Assembly: GCA_947259425.1 (NCBI GenBank)
Contig: CAMYMO010000398.1
Span: forward strand, 1 to 7,779
Origin: an uncultured Ectothiorhodospiraceae bacterium
GTDB lineage: Bacteria > Pseudomonadota > Gammaproteobacteria > UBA6429 > Thiohalophilaceae
Length of the DNA: 7,779 bases
Direction of reading: 5' to 3'
Positions 6,458-7,779 of the stretch are shown here, piece by piece (position 1 is the first letter of the stretch; every line of letters begins with the position of its first letter). The notes beneath the pieces are model-generated. The model saw nothing but the letters and a program-made list of their open reading frames with translations, was not told the origin of the DNA and searched no databases. The position numbers and the translations under genes are program-made.

Positions 6458-7779
6458 TCAGAAAACAATATCAATCAATATAAAACTACCCAAAATAACA
6501 CCAATCCATAATACCATACTACCGGTGGGCCAGTTCTGCGACAGGATACCGGTAGCATGGTGTTTGTCGAGGTAGTTAAGCAGTCGCTGCAGGCTGGCCT
6601 GCGCTTTGTTTTCCAGTTGAGTTCGGCTTTTGCTAGTCTGTGTTACGACTGCCATGCCAAGATGTTTGAAAACAAAACGATAAAACCAATCAAAGTCAAG
6701 ACTGATCGTGAGTGTGCGTTTCATCATCGGCAGCATGACAAAGAAGGCGAGTCCGGCAAATAGCAACAGCTGAAATTGGGCTACTAAATGAGCCGCGGTA
6801 TAAGGTTCGTAGGACACGGCAAAAGGTAAGATGTCGTAAAGCGGTTCTGGATACACACCCAGTCCCACGCAAAAGACCGCAAACACCACCATGGCCAGTA
6901 ACATATTTCGCGGTGCCTCAGCGGGACGCATACCCGAATCTTTCTGAAAGAAAACAAACCAGGGAAACTTGATACCGGCATGCAGAAAGACACCCGCGGA
7001 AGCGGCCGCCAGCGCAAACCATACGATTGCCAGATGTTGATCAGCCGCCGACTGGGCAATCATGGACTTTGAAATAAATCCTGACGTAAACGGAAAAGAT
7101 GAAATTGCCAGGGCGCCGATGATGCCAAGTAACGCGGTCCAGGGCATGGTCTGGAAAAGACCACCAAGATCGGTACAACGTCGTTTACCCGTTTGGTACA
7201 ACACGGCACCGGCAGACATTAATAACAGCGCTTTATAAATAATATGCGCAAAGGCATGTGCGGCGGCGCCATTGAGTGCCATTTCCGTACCCAGCCCGAT
7301 ACCGGTCACCATAAAACCAACCTGGTTAACGATGCTGTAGGCGAGAATGCGTCGCATATCGTTTTCCAGTAAGGCGTAGATGATGCCGTAGAAAATCATG
7401 TAGATCCCGATGGGGATTAACAGCCAGGTGCCGGGGAAGGCGATGAGTAAGGTAAACACTGCCGTCTTGGTGGTGAACGCAGAAAGGAACACGCTGCCAC
7501 TGGGACTGGCTTCTGGATAGGCATCGGCAATCCAGGCGGACAGTGGTGGCGCGCCTGCATTGATCAGAAAACCGGCCAGGATCAGGTATTGCGAAATAGA
7601 TTCTAATTGCAGGGCCTCGAAACGGATCGAACCAGTTTCAACCACATGCCCGGCGATACCGATCATGAGTAACAGTCCCCCCAGCAAGTGGACCATCAGG
7701 TAACGGATGCTGGCTCGATAGGCAGCGTCATGTCGCGCGGCCCAGATCACCAGCGTCGATCCAATCGCCATGATTTCCC
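6458..7779 (-). CDS. MrpD/NuoL-M-N family cation/proton antiporter membrane subunit (partial)
   Basis: Integral membrane subunit of the family shared by Mrp-type Na+/H+ antiporters and complex I, which moves protons or cations across the inner membrane. About 440 residues are visible. The reading frame is open to the window edge, and the first Met (base 7771) lies within a conserved helix (EIMAIGSTLVIWAARHD), so the N-terminal helices are outside. Numbered from that Met, the core shows the helix-7-type lysine Lys102 (AFTTKTAVF), HAFAHIIYKALLLMSAGAV (172-190; His172, His176, Lys180) and SSFPFTSGFISKSMI (224-238; Lys235), the charged residues of the proton path. About ten further hydrophobic segments are visible. 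A soluble stretch (about 352-415, with DWFYRFVFKHLG and KAQASLQRLLNYLDKHHATG) leads to a final helix, WPTGSMVLWIGVILGSFILIDIVF. MrpD is a better fit than NuoL/M/N, but the partner genes lie outside. By eye it is more GC-rich than mltD. Confidence 0.88.
   Translation of the reverse strand, partial: EIMAIGSTLVIWAARHDAAYRASIRYLMVHLLGGLLLMIGIAGHVVETGSIRFEALQLESISQYLILAGFLINAGAPPLSAWIADAYPEASPSGSVFLSAFTTKTAVFTLLIAFPGTWLLIPIGIYMIFYGIIYALLENDMRRILAYSIVNQVGFMVTGIGLGTEMALNGAAAHAFAHIIYKALLLMSAGAVLYQTGKRRCTDLGGLFQTMPWTALLGIIGALAISSFPFTSGFISKSMIAQSAADQHLAIVWFALAAASAGVFLHAGIKFPWFVFFQKDSGMRPAEAPRNMLLAMVVFAVFCVGLGVYPEPLYDILPFAVSYEPYTAAHLVAQFQLLLFAGLAFFVMLPMMKRTLTISLDFDWFYRFVFKHLGMAVVTQTSKSRTQLENKAQASLQRLLNYLDKHHATGILSQNWPTGSMVLWIGVILGSFILIDIVF

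Overview
The window looks like ordinary chromosome from a gammaproteobacterium of moderate, slightly AT-leaning base composition. The evidence is the cluster mltD / YafS-like methyltransferase / rnhA / dnaQ, a neighbourhood found in Escherichia coli and Pseudomonas, and close similarity of the RNase HI and DnaQ proteins to the E. coli ones. I cannot name a genus from sequence reading alone. There are no tRNA or rRNA genes, CRISPR arrays, transposases or phage genes.

Layout. Bases 1-2160 (+) hold the end of an oligopeptide/dipeptide ABC importer operon: the C-terminal half of a DppC/OppC-type permease, then a fused two-domain ATPase whose start overlaps the permease stop by one base. After 16 bases comes the convergent mltD (2177-4105, -), a lipoprotein murein transglycosylase with three LysM domains. 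A 120-bp divergent region (4106-4225) separates it from a + strand group: a YafS-like SAM methyltransferase (4226-5056), rnhA (5049-5486, overlapping the methyltransferase by 8 bp) and, after 223 non-coding bases, dnaQ (5710-6456). One base past the dnaQ stop lies the convergent stop of an MrpD-type antiporter subunit (6458 to the right edge, -), whose N-terminus lies outside the window.

How the genes fit together. The two ABC genes make the inner-membrane channel and motor of a peptide importer. MltD cuts peptidoglycan from the outer membrane. RNase HI removes RNA from RNA:DNA hybrids and DnaQ is the proofreading subunit of DNA polymerase III, so these two are a replication-fidelity pair. 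The MrpD-like protein belongs to a multisubunit cation/proton antiporter or related ion-pumping complex encoded further right.

I do not see a previously undescribed system. The points most worth a second look are the 223-bp rnhA-dnaQ gap (three 17-bp tandem repeats that start inside the rnhA stop region, a 12-bp palindrome and a potential switching hairpin), the apparent absence of gloB from its usual place beside mltD, the long acidic linker and third LysM domain of MltD, and an imperfect 10-bp dyad in the mltD leader.
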